A stretch of 64,000 bases of DNA from Physcomitrium patens (GCF_000002425.4 NC_037254.1:22521120-22585119), one strand, 5' to 3'; numbered from the stretch's first letter, positions 49,798 to 62,134 are shown. Numbers and translations are program-made. The notes: generated from the letters alone by a model not told the origin.

Positions 49798-50105
49798 TTT
49801 TTTTAAGGCTATTTAGAGTGTTTGAAGTCAACCGCAGTATTCAACTTGTACAACCAGTGTTAACAGGAATTGGGTTTGCGTGCCTTACGTCTGGCTCCGA
49901 TCACTCACTGCATATCTATGTGTCTGCCAGATCAGGCTGAAACGGATCACCTATGCACTTCCGAGAGTTTAACATGGACGCCGTAGTAGTTGGCGACGTG
50001 TCTCACACCCCTCTGAAGGAAAATAGAGCTGATGTAGCGGAAAGGTGAATCACCTCTCAGACTAGCACAACTGCAACCTTCTCGCAGAGCAGCTCCGCAA
50101 AATCT

Positions 50106-50174
50106 TTGCAGCCGGGGAATCGACCCCGGTCAGTACTGTGGGAGGGTACTATGATACCACTACATCAGCTGTGC
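50106..50174 (-). tRNA. tRNA-Gly(CCC)-like sequence, pseudogene or SINE head
   Basis: On the minus strand the D arm (TGTAGTGGTATCAT), anticodon arm (GTACC-CTCCCAC-AGTAC, anticodon CCC) and T arm (CGGGG-TCGATT-CCCCG) of plant tRNA-Gly(CCC) are plain. Defects: one mismatch in the anticodon stem, a T loop one base short, and an acceptor stem that pairs only over four bases (GCACAGC with GCTGCAA). The internal A and B box promoter sequences are nearly intact. Further minus-strand sequence of similar composition continues to about 49980, so it may be the head of a tRNA-derived SINE and not a working tRNA. Confidence 0.6.
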
Positions 50175-51640
50175 CCAAGAAAGGAGCCGATTTGATAACT
50201 TTTAGCACGATCAAACCAGGTCGCATCTCGTCCAGGTCGTCGTGCGCAGAATCACCCACACACCGTCCTTATGGAGAGGCTAAAATTTAGCTTTTGGTCA
50301 TCCCGCATCCATCTGTCGTCGTCAATTTTCAATGTGCAGAGAAACACTTACAGCACTGCATCTTTCACACTGGGCAGGTGATCATGGGATCTCCTTGTTT
50401 TGTAGAGTCCCGCCGTGGCTGATCTTGCTAGTTGGACCTAGGAACCCGACAACCCAGTGGTGGATGGCATGGAGACCGAGCTTGGAGGTAAGCTGCCCGT
50501 AAACAGCCTGGTCTAGGGAATGTTATTGACCCATGTAGGGAATGGAGATAAGATAAACTAATAAGGACACCGAGGAAGTGCCGATTCTGTTTTCTCGTCC
50601 TAAAAGTTGTAAGCATAGACCGTACAGTTGAGGACCTGCAGTCTGAATCGGCCGTGTCCGCCGTGACTGTCGAACACATTTGTCTCACCCACTCCAAACC
50701 GTAAGATCATGATACGGTTAAATTCAGTCATCGCCTTCGGTTTAACCTTCATTTTGAAGGTGTCATGCCAAAATTTTCAAAAAGAGATACTGCTCTATTT
50801 TCAATGTATCCGGCTTCCAATCCTGGTATCCAGCTCTCCCGCCATGAAGCAAACCAACCCACTTGGTTCCACTATGCACCTGACCTGCCTTAAAGGTTAA
50901 TCGATGCCAAACGTCGATTAAGGTTAATCGTCGCAAACACCGCAGAACTGCAGATATATCAACACTTACCTATGAAGGCTTTTCGGTAATGTTTGGAGAT
51001 CACGTTTTGTTCTAGGACATATTGTTCAAGTTTCGCAATTTGACAAGTGGTATTACGAGATGTCTTTAACTGTAATACCACTGTAACTTGTGCTTTTAGC
51101 TTCTTAAAACTAATATTAGATTCACGTGAATGTGAACTAACTGAAAAATCATATTCTTTGGGGTTTGTGTGGTAGGTAAGGAAAGTGACTTTCAGGGCCT
51201 CCAGATACTTCGATCGTGGTATGTGGAGGTTCCGACTTTATGCCAGTTAGGACTTCGAGGCCGAGGTGGGCCCGCTCAGAATTTAACTACGAAGGGTTTG
51301 GAAACAACCTACTTAGCTAAATTGACAGTCAGGAGAGAAGACGGCGATGAATTGAGCCATGACGTTTGCGAGGAGTGCTAGGAACTGGAGTATACAGCTG
51401 CTGTGGGCCTCGCAGCTTGTGTGGGCGGTGATATGATCAGGCACAGTCTGGTCCAAATCTGCACCCGTAGTCTCCAACTTAGGGAAAGATTCAGTGCCGC
51501 AAGAGCCTTCAATATTGTATCCTGGGGGATCGCAGCGTCTTTTGCACGCCGACAATGAGGGATGGATGCGAGATGCGCGACCAAAAGGAAAACTGAAGTA
51601 CGTCCACAGTTGGCGGAAGATTAGAATATATCTTTGTTTC

Positions 51641-52259
51641 TTCTAATAATTATAAATTTATCTTTAGTTATAATAATAGTAATATTGAAGATTGTATAGA
51701 GAATAATTCTTTACTTATTGTGATTGGATTATTTGTTAATGTAAAGCAACATTGTATTGAATCCATCATAAATTACACATTGAATCCTATTTAGCCTATA
51801 TCAAATTGTTATTTTAAGTATGGCGATAGAACGACACTGCTACTTGTGTTGTTTTGTTATCTAAAGTGAGTTGGCAGGCTGACGGAATAAGTGTTGCTGA
51901 TGTCATATGCCATAGCAGTGTGTTATATTTAAATTCCCTCTCGCTCTGTAGTCCATGAGACAGATTTTATCGAGTAGCTATGTTGAGGTGCAGGCCATTA
52001 TCGACTAGATCAGCGTCTGAAGTTAGGCTGCAGACGCAACATTTGAACGTGGTATAATCTTGATTACTTTTGTGAATAATTTCTTGATTCTACATCTAAG
52101 ACTTAAGACAATTTTTGTCTGTTGCGTTTGTTCTTCTTCTGACTTGGAGTAGTGGGAGATTATTTTGTTAGGGATCTGGTTACTTGTTACTTTGATTCAG
52201 CGTTCATGTGATTGGATCCTACCCTGCACCTGTGAATGGCTTGATGAGTTGTTGAACAG
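51641..52259 (-). other. Probable 3' part of the copia element, LTR not defined
   Basis: It lies downstream (minus strand) of copia RNase H. A TG/CA-bounded LTR pair could not be set because the 5' end of the element is outside recognisable sequence. Nothing else seen. Confidence 0.35.
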
Positions 52260-53475
52260 ATTTAGTTCTGATAACAATATGCATGTAGTTAGTTGCAAAG
52301 GTTGTAGTGTGGGTATATAGTCAGCTGTAATATCAATGTTTTGACTTTATTCTCTACTAAAGTGGTCTTGAATTTCTATATGCTTTGTTTGAGCATGAAG
52401 AATTGGGTTATCTACAAGTTTAATACAACTTTGGTTGTCACTGAAAATGTAGGTTGATTCCATATCGCAGATGTGTTTTTGTAATACTTGCTGTAGGTGG
52501 ATGACATCTTTTGCAGCCTTGATGAGTGCTTGGTATTCAGCTTTGAGTACTTGCTATTAAACTTTGGTGGTAGAAAGAACCACAATTGGATGGCATTTAC
52601 TTGACCAATTAATAGGTGCATCTCCAAGCTCATGTAGTATTTTTGAGATTGGTCTTTTAATATCTAGGCATTGATTATAGTCAGCATTAATATATATTAC
52701 TAAGATTGTTGTGCTTGTAGATGGAAAGTGGATATTGTAGTTAGAGGTCTCTTTGAGATATCTTAACACTTATTTGGCAACACTTGGATGAAGTTGTTGT
52801 GGATTTTGTAGAAAACAATGTAAGCAACTTATAACAAAGCTGATATCAACTTTAGAGATGAGTGCATGGTATAGTAATCCTCCAATTAGAAATTGATATT
52901 GTCTTTAGTTTGTACCTATCTCTTCCATAAATTCTCATAGTTTTGTATTAATATAAATAAGTATATTTATAGGCTTCTAATATAGTATATTGAATTTGGT
53001 TAATAATTTTTGTATGTATATGTACTGATATAGATAAATCCTAGTATGATTGCAAAAAAATTTAGTTTCAAGGTATATTATTGCTTTCTCAAGCTCTATC
53101 ATGTCAAAAGTAATGAAGAAGCAAGTGATAAGCTTCTAAATTCCAAGTTGATTGTTTCCATTAACAATAAAATCATCAACATAGAAAAAAAACCATTAAT
53201 GATTTATTATTTATAATTAAGAGGTAGAGATTCAAATTAGAGGTACTTTGGTTGAAATTGATGATATAAAACTATGAGTCAATATATTCATATCAAGCAT
53301 ACAAAGCTTGTTTTAGGCCATAGAAAACCTTCTTGAGTTTACACTTCTTTTCTTTGAGCCTAATTCTTTAAATCCAGTAAGTATCTGCATGTGTACTTCT
53401 TATTCAATATTTTCATTAAAAAAAATATTCTTGATGACGAGTTGATTCAGTTTCCAATGCTTTTGTATGATTAAT
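52260..53475 (-). pseudogene. Ty1/copia RT-RNase H remnant, left part
   Basis: The minus strand reads, in pieces, 'IQKHWKLNQLVIKNIF' and KLKKVFYGLKQA (RT; about 53310-53475). Then come 'MLRYLKETSNYNIHFPST' and 'INWSSKCHPIVVLSTTK' (RNase H; 52557-52769), and NPILHAQTKHIEIQDHF (about 52360-52420). These are hallmark copia motifs, order RT then RNase H. Stops and indels throughout. It is cut at 53475 by E3 and continues at 60653. Confidence 0.85.
53471..53475. other. Target-site duplication ttaat, left copy
   Basis: Matches 60648-60652 exactly. Removing everything between rejoins the copia RT frame (…TIYSIFAL then QKHWKLNQL…). Confidence 0.9.
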
Positions 53476-54024
53476 TGCCAAGGATATGAATCTTGAAGAA
53501 AGAGAATCTTCAATACACTCTTCTATCACTAAAGAAAACTAAAAAGTCACTCAAAAGGTGATATAATATTAACTAGAATGGCTATTGCCAAAAACAAGAA
53601 GATTAGAAAGTCTTAAAATAAGACTAAGACTAGAAAGGTGTTGATAACAATGAAGAAGGCTTTACTCTTGCCTCCATATATACTATCTAACTAAGAGCTA
53701 CGTGGCGATGTCCTATTGGACCTCTAACATGTATTGACTTTGCTAGCCACATGTCTTATTTTGCAAGGCAAGTTATCTATGTATACACCACATAGTTGGC
53801 TTGTTCCACAAGCTACTACATGAAGATAACTTATTCCACAAGCTACAAATACATGGTTAGCTTTTTGGCCAAATTTCTAATCTACAAACACATCTAAAGT
53901 CAAAATCATGTCTATGAAGCTTCTAAGAAGCTCTTATAGAAGACTTTATGAAATTATTCTATATTTACTTACTTCTACTTAATCATATAAATAACTATTG
54001 ATGTAAATATATATGTCTGTGATA
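53476..54024 (-). repeat. 3' LTR of E3
   Basis: Starts tgccaaggatatg and ends tgtctgtgata on the plus strand; 549 bp; a TATA box (gcctccatatatact inverted) lies near 53680-53690. Confidence 0.9.
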
Positions 54025-54137
54025 TTACCCTCCCTTCTAGAGACGAATTCCATGAAGAGTAGTCTTCATATGTTGAAGAAGTCCAAGATGTGACAAATTA
54101 TATTTGCTACATACTACAATCTTTGCTTTCTTCAAAG

Positions 54138-54300
54138 ATTGTTGATAGGTCCTCTCAACCATCTATAATGTCCCATACTAGGGCAAGAAGACTACCATGT
54201 TATTTGATCATTGTTGAGGCCTTTGTAACTTCCTTCAAATAAAACATTTGAAACACCTTCAGGAATTGTTTCTACATCTAATAAAATCACTAAACAACAA
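54138..54300 (-). pseudogene. ORF3 remnant of E3
   Basis: In one minus-strand frame: CLVILLDVETIPEGV, then FEGSYKGLNNDQITW, a stop, then MGHYRWLRGPINNL. Y ORF3 reads SLVIVFEVE, QPEGVF and GHYRWLQGPMNHL in the same order. Frame conservation over this stretch despite heavy decay elsewhere supports ORF3 as a true gene of the lineage. Confidence 0.8.
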
Positions 54301-54381
54301 GAGTCTCTTCCAAGGTTGTGATATCAAACACGTTATATCTCGCCATCTATTCGAGGAAGGACATGTCATTCTTGGAGATCT

Positions 54382-57300
54382 TCATCTCGATTGTTGACAA
54401 ATAGGAAAAGGTCGTAGCCTACAATAATCTAATTTATTACAAAGACGAATAGTCTTAATATTACGACAAAATAACCATACCTTGTCACCCATATTATATT
54501 GTGGTTGCTCTTTGCAATAGGCATCCGCCTTAGTCTTTTGTCGTTCTTGAGCTTCCTTTAATTGTATCTTCATTATTGTATGTAGCTTTGACAAGCGATT
54601 TGCTAAATCTTTCACCACAATATTATCAACTTTTGAAAAGTGAAAGGTATCAAGATGTGAATGATAACCATAATTGGTAAAGAAACGTGTTTGTTGAGTG
54701 GAAGAATGTACCAAATTATTATATGCAAACTCTATCAATGGTAAAAGAGTTGTCCAATTATCTTGATGATAGTTGATGGTACATCTCAAATATTACTCTA
54801 GAACTTGATTTACCCGTTCTGTTTGTCTATCAGTTTGAGGATGAAAAGCTAAAAAAAGCTTTATATCCACCTTTAGAATCTTGAATAGGGTTCTCCAAAA
54901 TCTTAATACAAATTGAGTCCTCCTATCCTATATAATATCCTCTAGTAATCTATAATAGTGATAGATATTGTCAATGAAAAGCTTAGTTGTTTCTTCACTT
55001 CTGATAGATTTTGTACATGGTACAAAATGTGCCATCTTGGTAAAATGATCTACTATCATAAATATAGAGTTATAAGAACCTAAGATTGGAAGATCCATGA
55101 TAAAATCCATAGAAACAGAAGACCATAGTTGTTCTAGAATAGATAATGGTTGAAGAAGTCTGTAAGGTCAATGACGAGGAATTTTTGATCTTGAACAAAC
55201 ATCACAAGTTTATACAAAATCTTTGACTGCCTTCCATATTTGTAGCTACCAAAAATCTCTGGATATTAATTTCAAAGTTTTATTGTACCCAAAATGTCGT
55301 GTTGCTGGAAAGTCATGATGAGCTTGAAGAACACATAATCAAGCTTCACCTTTTGGAACATATAGGTGTCCTTCGAAATATAATAGATTATTCTTGAATT
55401 CAAACTTGGAAGTATCATGAGACTTAAAAGAAGTATCCTTGATATCCTTAACAAGAGGATCAAAAGACATGCTTGATTGAATTTACTTCACAAATGTTGA
55501 ATCAATAGTCAATGTTGATTTTATAGCTCGAAGATGAAAATACTTGGGCTTCAAGAGAATTGATCTTTATTGATCAAAAGATGCATCTTCTTCTTTTGGT
55601 GCAAGATAAAAACATCTAGAAAGAGCTTTTGATAGACCTTCTTATTTTTCAGGTTAATAAGTGATCTTGAAATTGAATCTAGATAAAGATATGCTCCAAC
55701 GGGCTTGACAATGATTCAAGATACGTATTGATATGAAATACTCAAGGTTCTTATGGTCTATATATATGGTAACTGGACTTGAGGTGCCTTCTAGATAATG
55801 ATGACATTCTTGAAATGAATCTACGATTACAAAGAGCTCTTTTTCATGAATCTCATAATTAATCTTAGTTGTTGAATATTTCTTCAAATGGAAAGCTATT
55901 GGATGGAGTTTGTCTTTTATTTCCATTTATGATAACACAGCACCTATAGCAAAATTTGATGCATCTATTTCAATAAAAAATACCTTGAAAAAGTCAATGC
56001 AATATAAGATTGGTGTAAAAATAAACTCCTTGTTTAAAGCATCAAATAATGCTTTTGCTTCTTTATTCCACTCAAGTTTGTCTTTATAAGTCAAATGTGT
56101 AAGTGGAGCTACAACTTGAAAAAAATTCTTGATAAAGATTTGATAATAATTAGCAAAGTCCAAAAAGCATTGCACATGTCATACTATTCTGGGAATCTTT
56201 CAATCTATGATAGTTTGAACCTTTTTGGCATCCATCATAAGGCCTTTGTTGGAAATGATGTATCCTAAAAAGTCAACTTGAATAGTGAAGAATATACACT
56301 TTTTCAACTTGGCATATAATCTTGCATCTCTAAGTTTCTATAACACGTGACAAATATAAAGTTCATGTTCTTCTGTGTTCTTAGAGTAGATTAGAATGTC
56401 GTCTAAATAGAAAACAACAAAATCATCTAAAAACTCATAAAAAACATCATTCATAAGATGTTGAAAAGCGGCCAGTGCATTCATGAGTCCAAAAGGTATG
56501 ACATTATATTCAAAATGTCCATACCTAGTTCGAAAAGCAGTCTTCCATTCATCTCTTTCTTTGATACGAATTAAGTTGTATGCTCTTCGTAGATCTATTT
56601 TGGTATAAATCTTTGCTTCATTGAGTTGGTTAAGAAGTCCTGAAATCAATGGCAAAGAATATCTATTTTTGATGGTGATCTTGTTGAGTCCTAGATAATC
56701 TACACACATTCACAGAGATCCATCTTTCTTCTTCACAAATAAGATAAGAGCCCCAGCTGGAGATTTAGAATGGCATATGAAGTTCTCAGCCAAATTCTCA
56801 TCAATGTACTCCTTTAATGCAGCCAACTCATTCTGCAATAAGCTATAGATTGGTCAAAATGGTAGTTGAACTCTTTCTTGCAAATCAATTGAACAATCAT
56901 AAGGTCAATGCTTGGAGAGAATATCTGCATTCTTTTTTTCAAAAACATCTTGAAATTCTTGATATTGGTTAGGAATACCACTCAACATTGTTTTACCATT
57001 AGAAATGGATGTAGCATATATAACAAAAGATGATCCTTCTTTTGCAGCATGCATGAAAGCTTTTGTACGTACTAGTAAAGATTTGGACATACTGGACTTA
57101 CATACTTCTACTTTACTAATATGATCTTAGATTATAGTATTAAGAAAGTTAAGGTTACGAGAAATCCAATCTATTTGAGGGTTATATTTTTCTAGCCATG
57201 ATAATCCTAAAATAATTAGATTAGAGGGAGATTTTATTACATTAAATATTATTAAGTTGTTATGATATTTAATTGCTACATCTAAAGGAATAGTTTCATA

Positions 57301-57560
57301 GGTAACGTTTTTGGAAGACAACGAATGACTATCTATGATTTCTATATGTACGGATTTAACTTTCTTCACTAAAGGTATTTTTTGATTTTTGGCAAAATCT
57401 TTATCTATAAAACATGCTGAGGCTCTTGAATCTAATAAGACAAAGACTTTGTGATTATTAGGTCATAAATATACTTCTATTATAAAATAAGGTGAGGGAT
57501 CTGAGGAGAAGATAGAACCTTTATTAGGTGTTGCATATGATTCTAGCTGCATGGTCCCTA
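54382..57560 (-). pseudogene. E3 pol remnant
   Basis: Integrase: 54382-54789 ('CNKLDYCRLRPF', GPF-like) and 54928-55110 (MDFIMDLPILGSYNSIFMIV, first catalytic Asp). RNase H: 55654-56175 (EIDASNFAIGAVLS; HPIAFHLKKYS). RT: 56338-56709 with [12 protein letters not shown]. Protease: 57127-57369 ('FNVIKSPSNLIILGLSWLE'). At about 55245 the minus strand keeps CAA (W-*-L-Q-I-W), where Y has a stop one codon on. Numerous stops and frameshifts. Confidence 0.85.
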
Positions 57561-57579
57561 TTGTAGCTGAAGAAACTCA

Positions 57580-58615
57580 TTTTTCGACACATTATCTTCT
57601 TTGGTAATTGTGCTCTTCATTTTATAATTGTGTTGCTTCTTTGGACAATGTTGAGTAGTTTTCTTAGCTTCTTTACTATGAAAACACAACCTTTCTTGGC
57701 GACGTCGAGTCTTTTCCTACTTTGTGAGAGGTTTAAAATGTATCATATTGATTTGCATTGGTTTTGGCTTTGAAAAATATGTTTTAGAAAACTTGTGAGC
57801 TGTTGTAATTACTTGACTTATTCTTCTTCAATCAAATCTTCATTTTTGATGCCTTTCAAATAAATAATTGTCGCATGGAATGACTTGAATAATAAATTAT
57901 TTCAAAGATTTTACTTTCGGTATTGTTAATAACAAATCTTTGATGCTATCCTTCAACCCATATCAAAATTGGTTAATAAGTGTTTTGTCGTTCCAGTCCA
58001 TGTTGCAAGCAAGATTTTGGAAATTAGCAGCATATATAGTAGTTGATCGTGATCCTTGCTGTAAGGATAAAAGCTTAGTCTTTGCTACTCGTTCACAATC
58101 ACTTTTTCCAAATGTGGCCATAAACACTTTTAGAAATGAATTCAAATTGTAAAGGAGTCGTGAATCTTTTCCATTAAAAGTACAAACCAATTGAGAGCAC
58201 TTCCTGATAGTAGTGCGCCTATAAATCTGACTTGGGTAAATCCATTAGGATATTGGAAAGGGTGCAACCTTAGATAGAGCTTGACTTGTTGCAAAAATCC
58301 TCGAAATTTTGATCTTGTTCCATCAAACTTCTCAAGCATACTAATCCTTGTCCTTGTCATACTTGTAGAAGCAAAATTCTCTGGATTTGGTTGTGATATT
58401 CATTTACTTGCTTCTTTCAACTGCACAACTTCTTGCCGCAGACTCTGAACTTCTTCCATAAATGTAGGAATAGTACTTTCATGATCCACATTGGAAATAC
58501 ATAAAATTTACACTCTTAGAGTATTGACAAGCTTATGAAGATCTGCTATAGTTACAAATCTATTCTCACTTTCATTGAGAGTAGCATCCATAATCTTTCC
58601 TTCCATAGACAATTC
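57580..58615 (-). pseudogene. E3 gag remnant
   Basis: 58142-58360 keeps EKFDGTRSKFRGFLQQVKLY, matching DKFDGTRSKFRGFVNQMRLI of Y; 57963-58190 continues the capsid. The zinc knuckle near 57650-57715 has decayed (a Cys and the His are lost, while QHCPKK remains). The start, near 58595-58612 (MEGKIMDATL), matches the gag start of E4. Confidence 0.8.
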
Positions 58616-58842
58616 AAACGAATTCAAAAGTTAAATTAGATGAGGATAATCCGCAACCTCTAAAAACAAATCCCACAAAGAGAAATAATCCACTCTCTTT
58701 AAAGAAAAGATCAGTATTAGAAAATAAGATTTTTTGTTTAAAGATGAATAGTCCATAGTCTTCAAAATATAACAATTGAAGTGGAATAATTCACTCATTT
58801 CTAAAACAAGAAAAAAATAATATGTTAGCACTCTTGTCAAAC

Positions 58843-59387
58843 TATCAAGGATATGAATCTTGAAGAAAGAGAATCTTCAATACATTCTTCTATTACTAAA
58901 GAAAACTAAAAAGTCACTCAAAAGATGATGTAATATTAACTAGAATGGCTATTGCCAAAAACAAGAAGACTAGAAAGTCTTGAAATAAGACTAAGACTAG
59001 AAAGGTGTTGACAATAGTGAAGAAGGCTTCACTCTTGCTTCCATATATACTATCTAACTAAGAGCTACGTGGCGATATCCTATAGGACCTCCAACATATG
59101 TTGACTTTGCTAGCCACATGTCTTATCTTGCAAGGCAAGTTATCTATGTATACACCATATAGTTGGCTTGTTCTACAAGCTACTAGATGAAAATAACTTG
59201 TTCCATAAGCTACTAATACATGGTTAGTTTTTTGGCCAAGTTTCTAACCTACAAATACATCTAAAGTCAAAACCGCATCTATAAAGCTTCTAGAAAGCTC
59301 TTATAGAAGACTTTATGAAATTATTTTATATTTACCTACTTCTATTTAATCATATAAGTAACTATTGAGATAAATGTATATGTCCAT
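58843..59387 (-). repeat. 5' LTR of E3, all but the last 4 bp
   Basis: 545 bp, then interrupted by L3 copy d. The missing terminal gaca lies at 60644-60647. Confidence 0.88.
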
Positions 59388-60639
59388 AGTCGGGGTAGAG
59401 AGAGTTTGCCTCAAGAAAACACTGGGCTTTTGGCTGTCACTAATTATTCAATCAAGCTTGAAAATAAGGGAAGCCCTAAGTTTATATATAATTTTTTCCT
59501 TTTGAGTAATTGCATCCACTACACAATCCTCAAGTAACCCACAACTTCCAAAATATGATAAAATCTTCTAAAACCTTGTTTATTCTTATGTAGAGATTTT
59601 TTTGAACTTCAACACCTCATATCTCCTAATCCGACCGTCTAAACAAATTCAAATTTTATATGCGGTACTGATGTATTCTTATTAACTTCTACAACAAATT
59701 TCAACCGCAAATTTGTTGCAGATCTTGAGATATCTTGAAAACCCTAATAGCCGCTTCAAACCCTTGTCTTTATACATCCGTGTGCAATTTTCTTCATATC
59801 TCACAAAATATAAGCTCAAATGCCACGAAATTTGTATGTATAGCTTTTTAACACAAAAATTTACATTCTCCAAAATTTTGAGGCAAAAATTCATTCGAAT
59901 ACTCAAGTTATGGCTCCAACCATTACTACAAACAAAACCGCTTACTTACTGCCTTTGATTTGGAAGCGCTGCCTTCAACTCCTTACAACTCCATATGAAC
60001 TCCAAAAGCAATAACTTTTTTTTGAAAGATGTAGGCCTTGAAATTGCCGTTCCACTCGCATCTTCCGATCTTCAAAATCTATTGTAAAACTCCTCGTACT
60101 TTCAAAAGAATAACAGTATGTCTTAAATAAACACCTTAACTTCAAACGGCTATAACTTTATCACCCTAACTCCAAATCTTCTAATTTTTGTATACAAATT
60201 GTACCCCAAACCCTAAACTTTACAACCTTAGCTTGTAATCTCCAAATGCCTTCGAAAGAAGAACCCTAATCCCTAATAAGGCCTCGGGCAGCCTCCTTGA
60301 AGCCCATTGGACATGATATTCGACCAATAGGAATGAAGTTCTCCATTCCTTGCCTTCATCCGACCATGCCTTGCTTTCATCCCTCTCAATTAGCCTCCTA
60401 CTAGTTTAGATTTTTATCCTTAGGTTTCCACCTTCTTCTAAGCCTTCATACTAAACATTTAGGTCTTATATATATATTTTTTAATGTCAAAATCAAAAGA
60501 AGTAAAGAAACAAAGTAAATTTTTTTATACCAACTTCTTTTAATTTAATCTACTAGCCACTCTGACACACATCTAGATTTATTAACATATAATATGTTCT
60601 AACTAATTTTTACATACTGTAAGCATTTACAATATGATA
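59388..60639 (-). mobile_element. L3 solo LTR, copy d
   Basis: 1252 bp, inverse of 5744-6988 and 7456-8538. It sits 4 bp from the end of the E3 LTR. Flanks ccat (59384-59387) and tcgt (60640-60643) fit a 4-bp ccgt duplication with one transition on each side. With it removed the LTR ends in the expected tgtccgtgaca pattern. Confidence 0.75.
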
Positions 60640-60647
60640 TCGTGACA

Positions 60648-60652
60648 TTAAT
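60648..60652. other. Target-site duplication ttaat, right copy
   Basis: See 53471-53475. Confidence 0.9.
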
Positions 60653-60909
60653 GCAAAGATTGAATATATAGTATTCCATCAAACAACCACAACATAAGTG
60701 TGAAAATAATCTATGTCATATATTTATTTAAAATCATTAGCTATTAAATAAGCTTTCAATGTTATTGACTTTCTACCTCTTTTTTATTTGATATTATATA
60801 TCTATTTTGCAATAATAGATATTTCGTCTCAAAATAAACTAAATATGCTCCAAGTTTGATTTTTGAAAATAAAGTCATTTTTGCTTTGCATGACTACTTA
60901 TCAACTAAC
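60653..60909 (-). pseudogene. Ty1/copia RT remnant, right part
   Basis: The minus strand reads FKNQTWSI, with the KNxTW motif at the start of copia RT. After a frameshift comes YDIDYFHTYVVVV and 'WNTIYSIFA', the VDYxETFAPVVR region. The sequence continues directly into 53475 if E3 is removed. It is cut on the right by E4. Confidence 0.75.
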
Positions 60910-61438
60910 TATCAAATACATTCATATTTATTTAGATAAGAAGTACAAAGTAAAAAGTGAATATAAATAGGTTTGATATTGTCTTGTAGCAAAGCTTCTT
61001 AGAAGCTTTATAGATATATATTTGAATTTATATATATCTATAGTTGATTGATAGGTTATAAATTTAGCCAATAAATTAGCCATGTATCATATATATAGAT
61101 AACTTGTGGTATAAGCTAACAATGGAGCATTCATATAGAAAATTTACCTTACAAGTTAAGATACATGACTTACAAATTGGATATGTGTTAAAGGTCCTAT
61201 AGAACATTGCTACGTAGCTACTAATTAGATAGTATATATTGAGACAAGAATGAAGCTTTCTTTATTTTTGTCAATGCCTTTTAGTCTTTAATCTTATTTC
61301 AAGACTTTTTAGTCTTTTTATCTTTAAGAATAGTCATTCTAATTTAATACTATCCCATCTTTGAATGATTTTTTAATCTTTTTGAATAACACAAGAATAT
61401 ATTGATCTTTTAATTCTCTAAAATTCATCTCTTTAATA
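60910..61438 (+). repeat. 5' LTR of E4
   Basis: About 529 bp starting tatcaaatacattcat (solo LTR: tgtcacggacattcat) and ending ctctttaata. The next bases gtttgacaag equal the post-LTR bases of E3. TATA-like tagtatatattg near 61223. Confidence 0.8.
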
Positions 61439-62134
61439 GTTTGACAAGAATACTAATTTATTGTTCTTGTTTTGTTTTTAGAAGTGAATAGATTACTCTA
61501 TTTCAATTATTTTATTTTGAAGGTTATGGATTATCTACCTTTAAACTAACATTTAGTTTTTAAATAATAATTTTTTTCTTAAAAAGAGATGATTATCCTT
61601 CTTTATAGAAATTTTTATTTGGTATTAGAGATTGTATGTAACAAGATATAGATAAGATAATTGTATAAATAGTTAGAACCATAGAAGTTTCTATAATTGG
61701 AATGATATTAGTGGATTAGATAGGATCCATTGTAAAAAATTCTAAAAAGAATTTAAAGAAATTATTTAGGTGAGATCGACTACTTAAGAACATTCTAGAA
61801 AGTCCAAGGTGGTAGGATAAGATATAAATAGGATTAGCCAAGGCCTTTTGAGGCATCTCATTAGTTATGATTTTGGATCCTTTCTCTTAGTAAAGTTTGG
61901 TTTTACATCTTTTTGTTCAATTTTCTTTTTTTTCTATTTCTATTTGGTCAATTTTTTCTTTTGTATCCTATTTTTTTTAGTTATATCTAGTTTTTTTTTG
62001 GTCTATTTTATCCTATTTTGAGATGAGGCTTTATATTGCTATGGATTACAAGGGTCTTGGATTTTTTTGACATAGTTTGGCCCTATTTCATTGTGGATTA
62101 CTTTCTTCTATTTTAACTTGTAGATTTTTTTGAA
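61439..62134 (+). other. E4 leader, interrupted by an L4 solo LTR
   Basis: 61439-61634 and 62090-62134 together match the E3 leader (58600-58842, inverted). The block 'gaagtgaatagattactc' corresponds to 'gaaatgagtgaattattcc' there. No coding sequence. Confidence 0.75.
61635..62089 (+). mobile_element. L4 solo LTR
   Basis: About 455 bp, aligning with 22088-22503 and the split copy at 5611-7410. Flanked by attg on both sides (61631-61634 and 62090-62093). 'gatataaataggattagcc' near 61820 is the TATA region. Confidence 0.7.

Larger units (their letters stand above)
48781..51640. other. Unique GC-richer island without recognisable gene
   Basis: Balanced composition and sharp borders with AT-rich DNA suggest conserved or recently single-copy sequence. 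Open frames up to about 100 codons overlap on both strands, several lack an ATG and none shows a known family. It holds a 28-bp direct repeat and a tRNA-Gly-like unit. It could hold a noncoding RNA gene or remnants of a lost gene. Confidence 0.4.
53476..60647 (-). mobile_element. E3: full-length decayed chromovirus in a copia element
   Basis: Both LTRs are present: 53476-54024 (549 bp) and 58843-59387 plus 60644-60647 (also 549 bp once the L3 insertion is removed). Perfect 5-bp duplication ttaat on both sides. Minus-strand order is leader, gag, protease, RT, RNase H, integrase, ORF3 remnant, polypurine tract. The chromodomain appears deleted, since integrase GPF sequence runs directly into ORF3 at about 54400. 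LTRs differ at many transitions, so it is much older than Y. Confidence 0.93.

Noticed and set aside
50428..51584. Frames of 60-90 codons on both strands, candidates for small genes
   Set aside because: No conserved motif, no splice-linked partners, both strands open.
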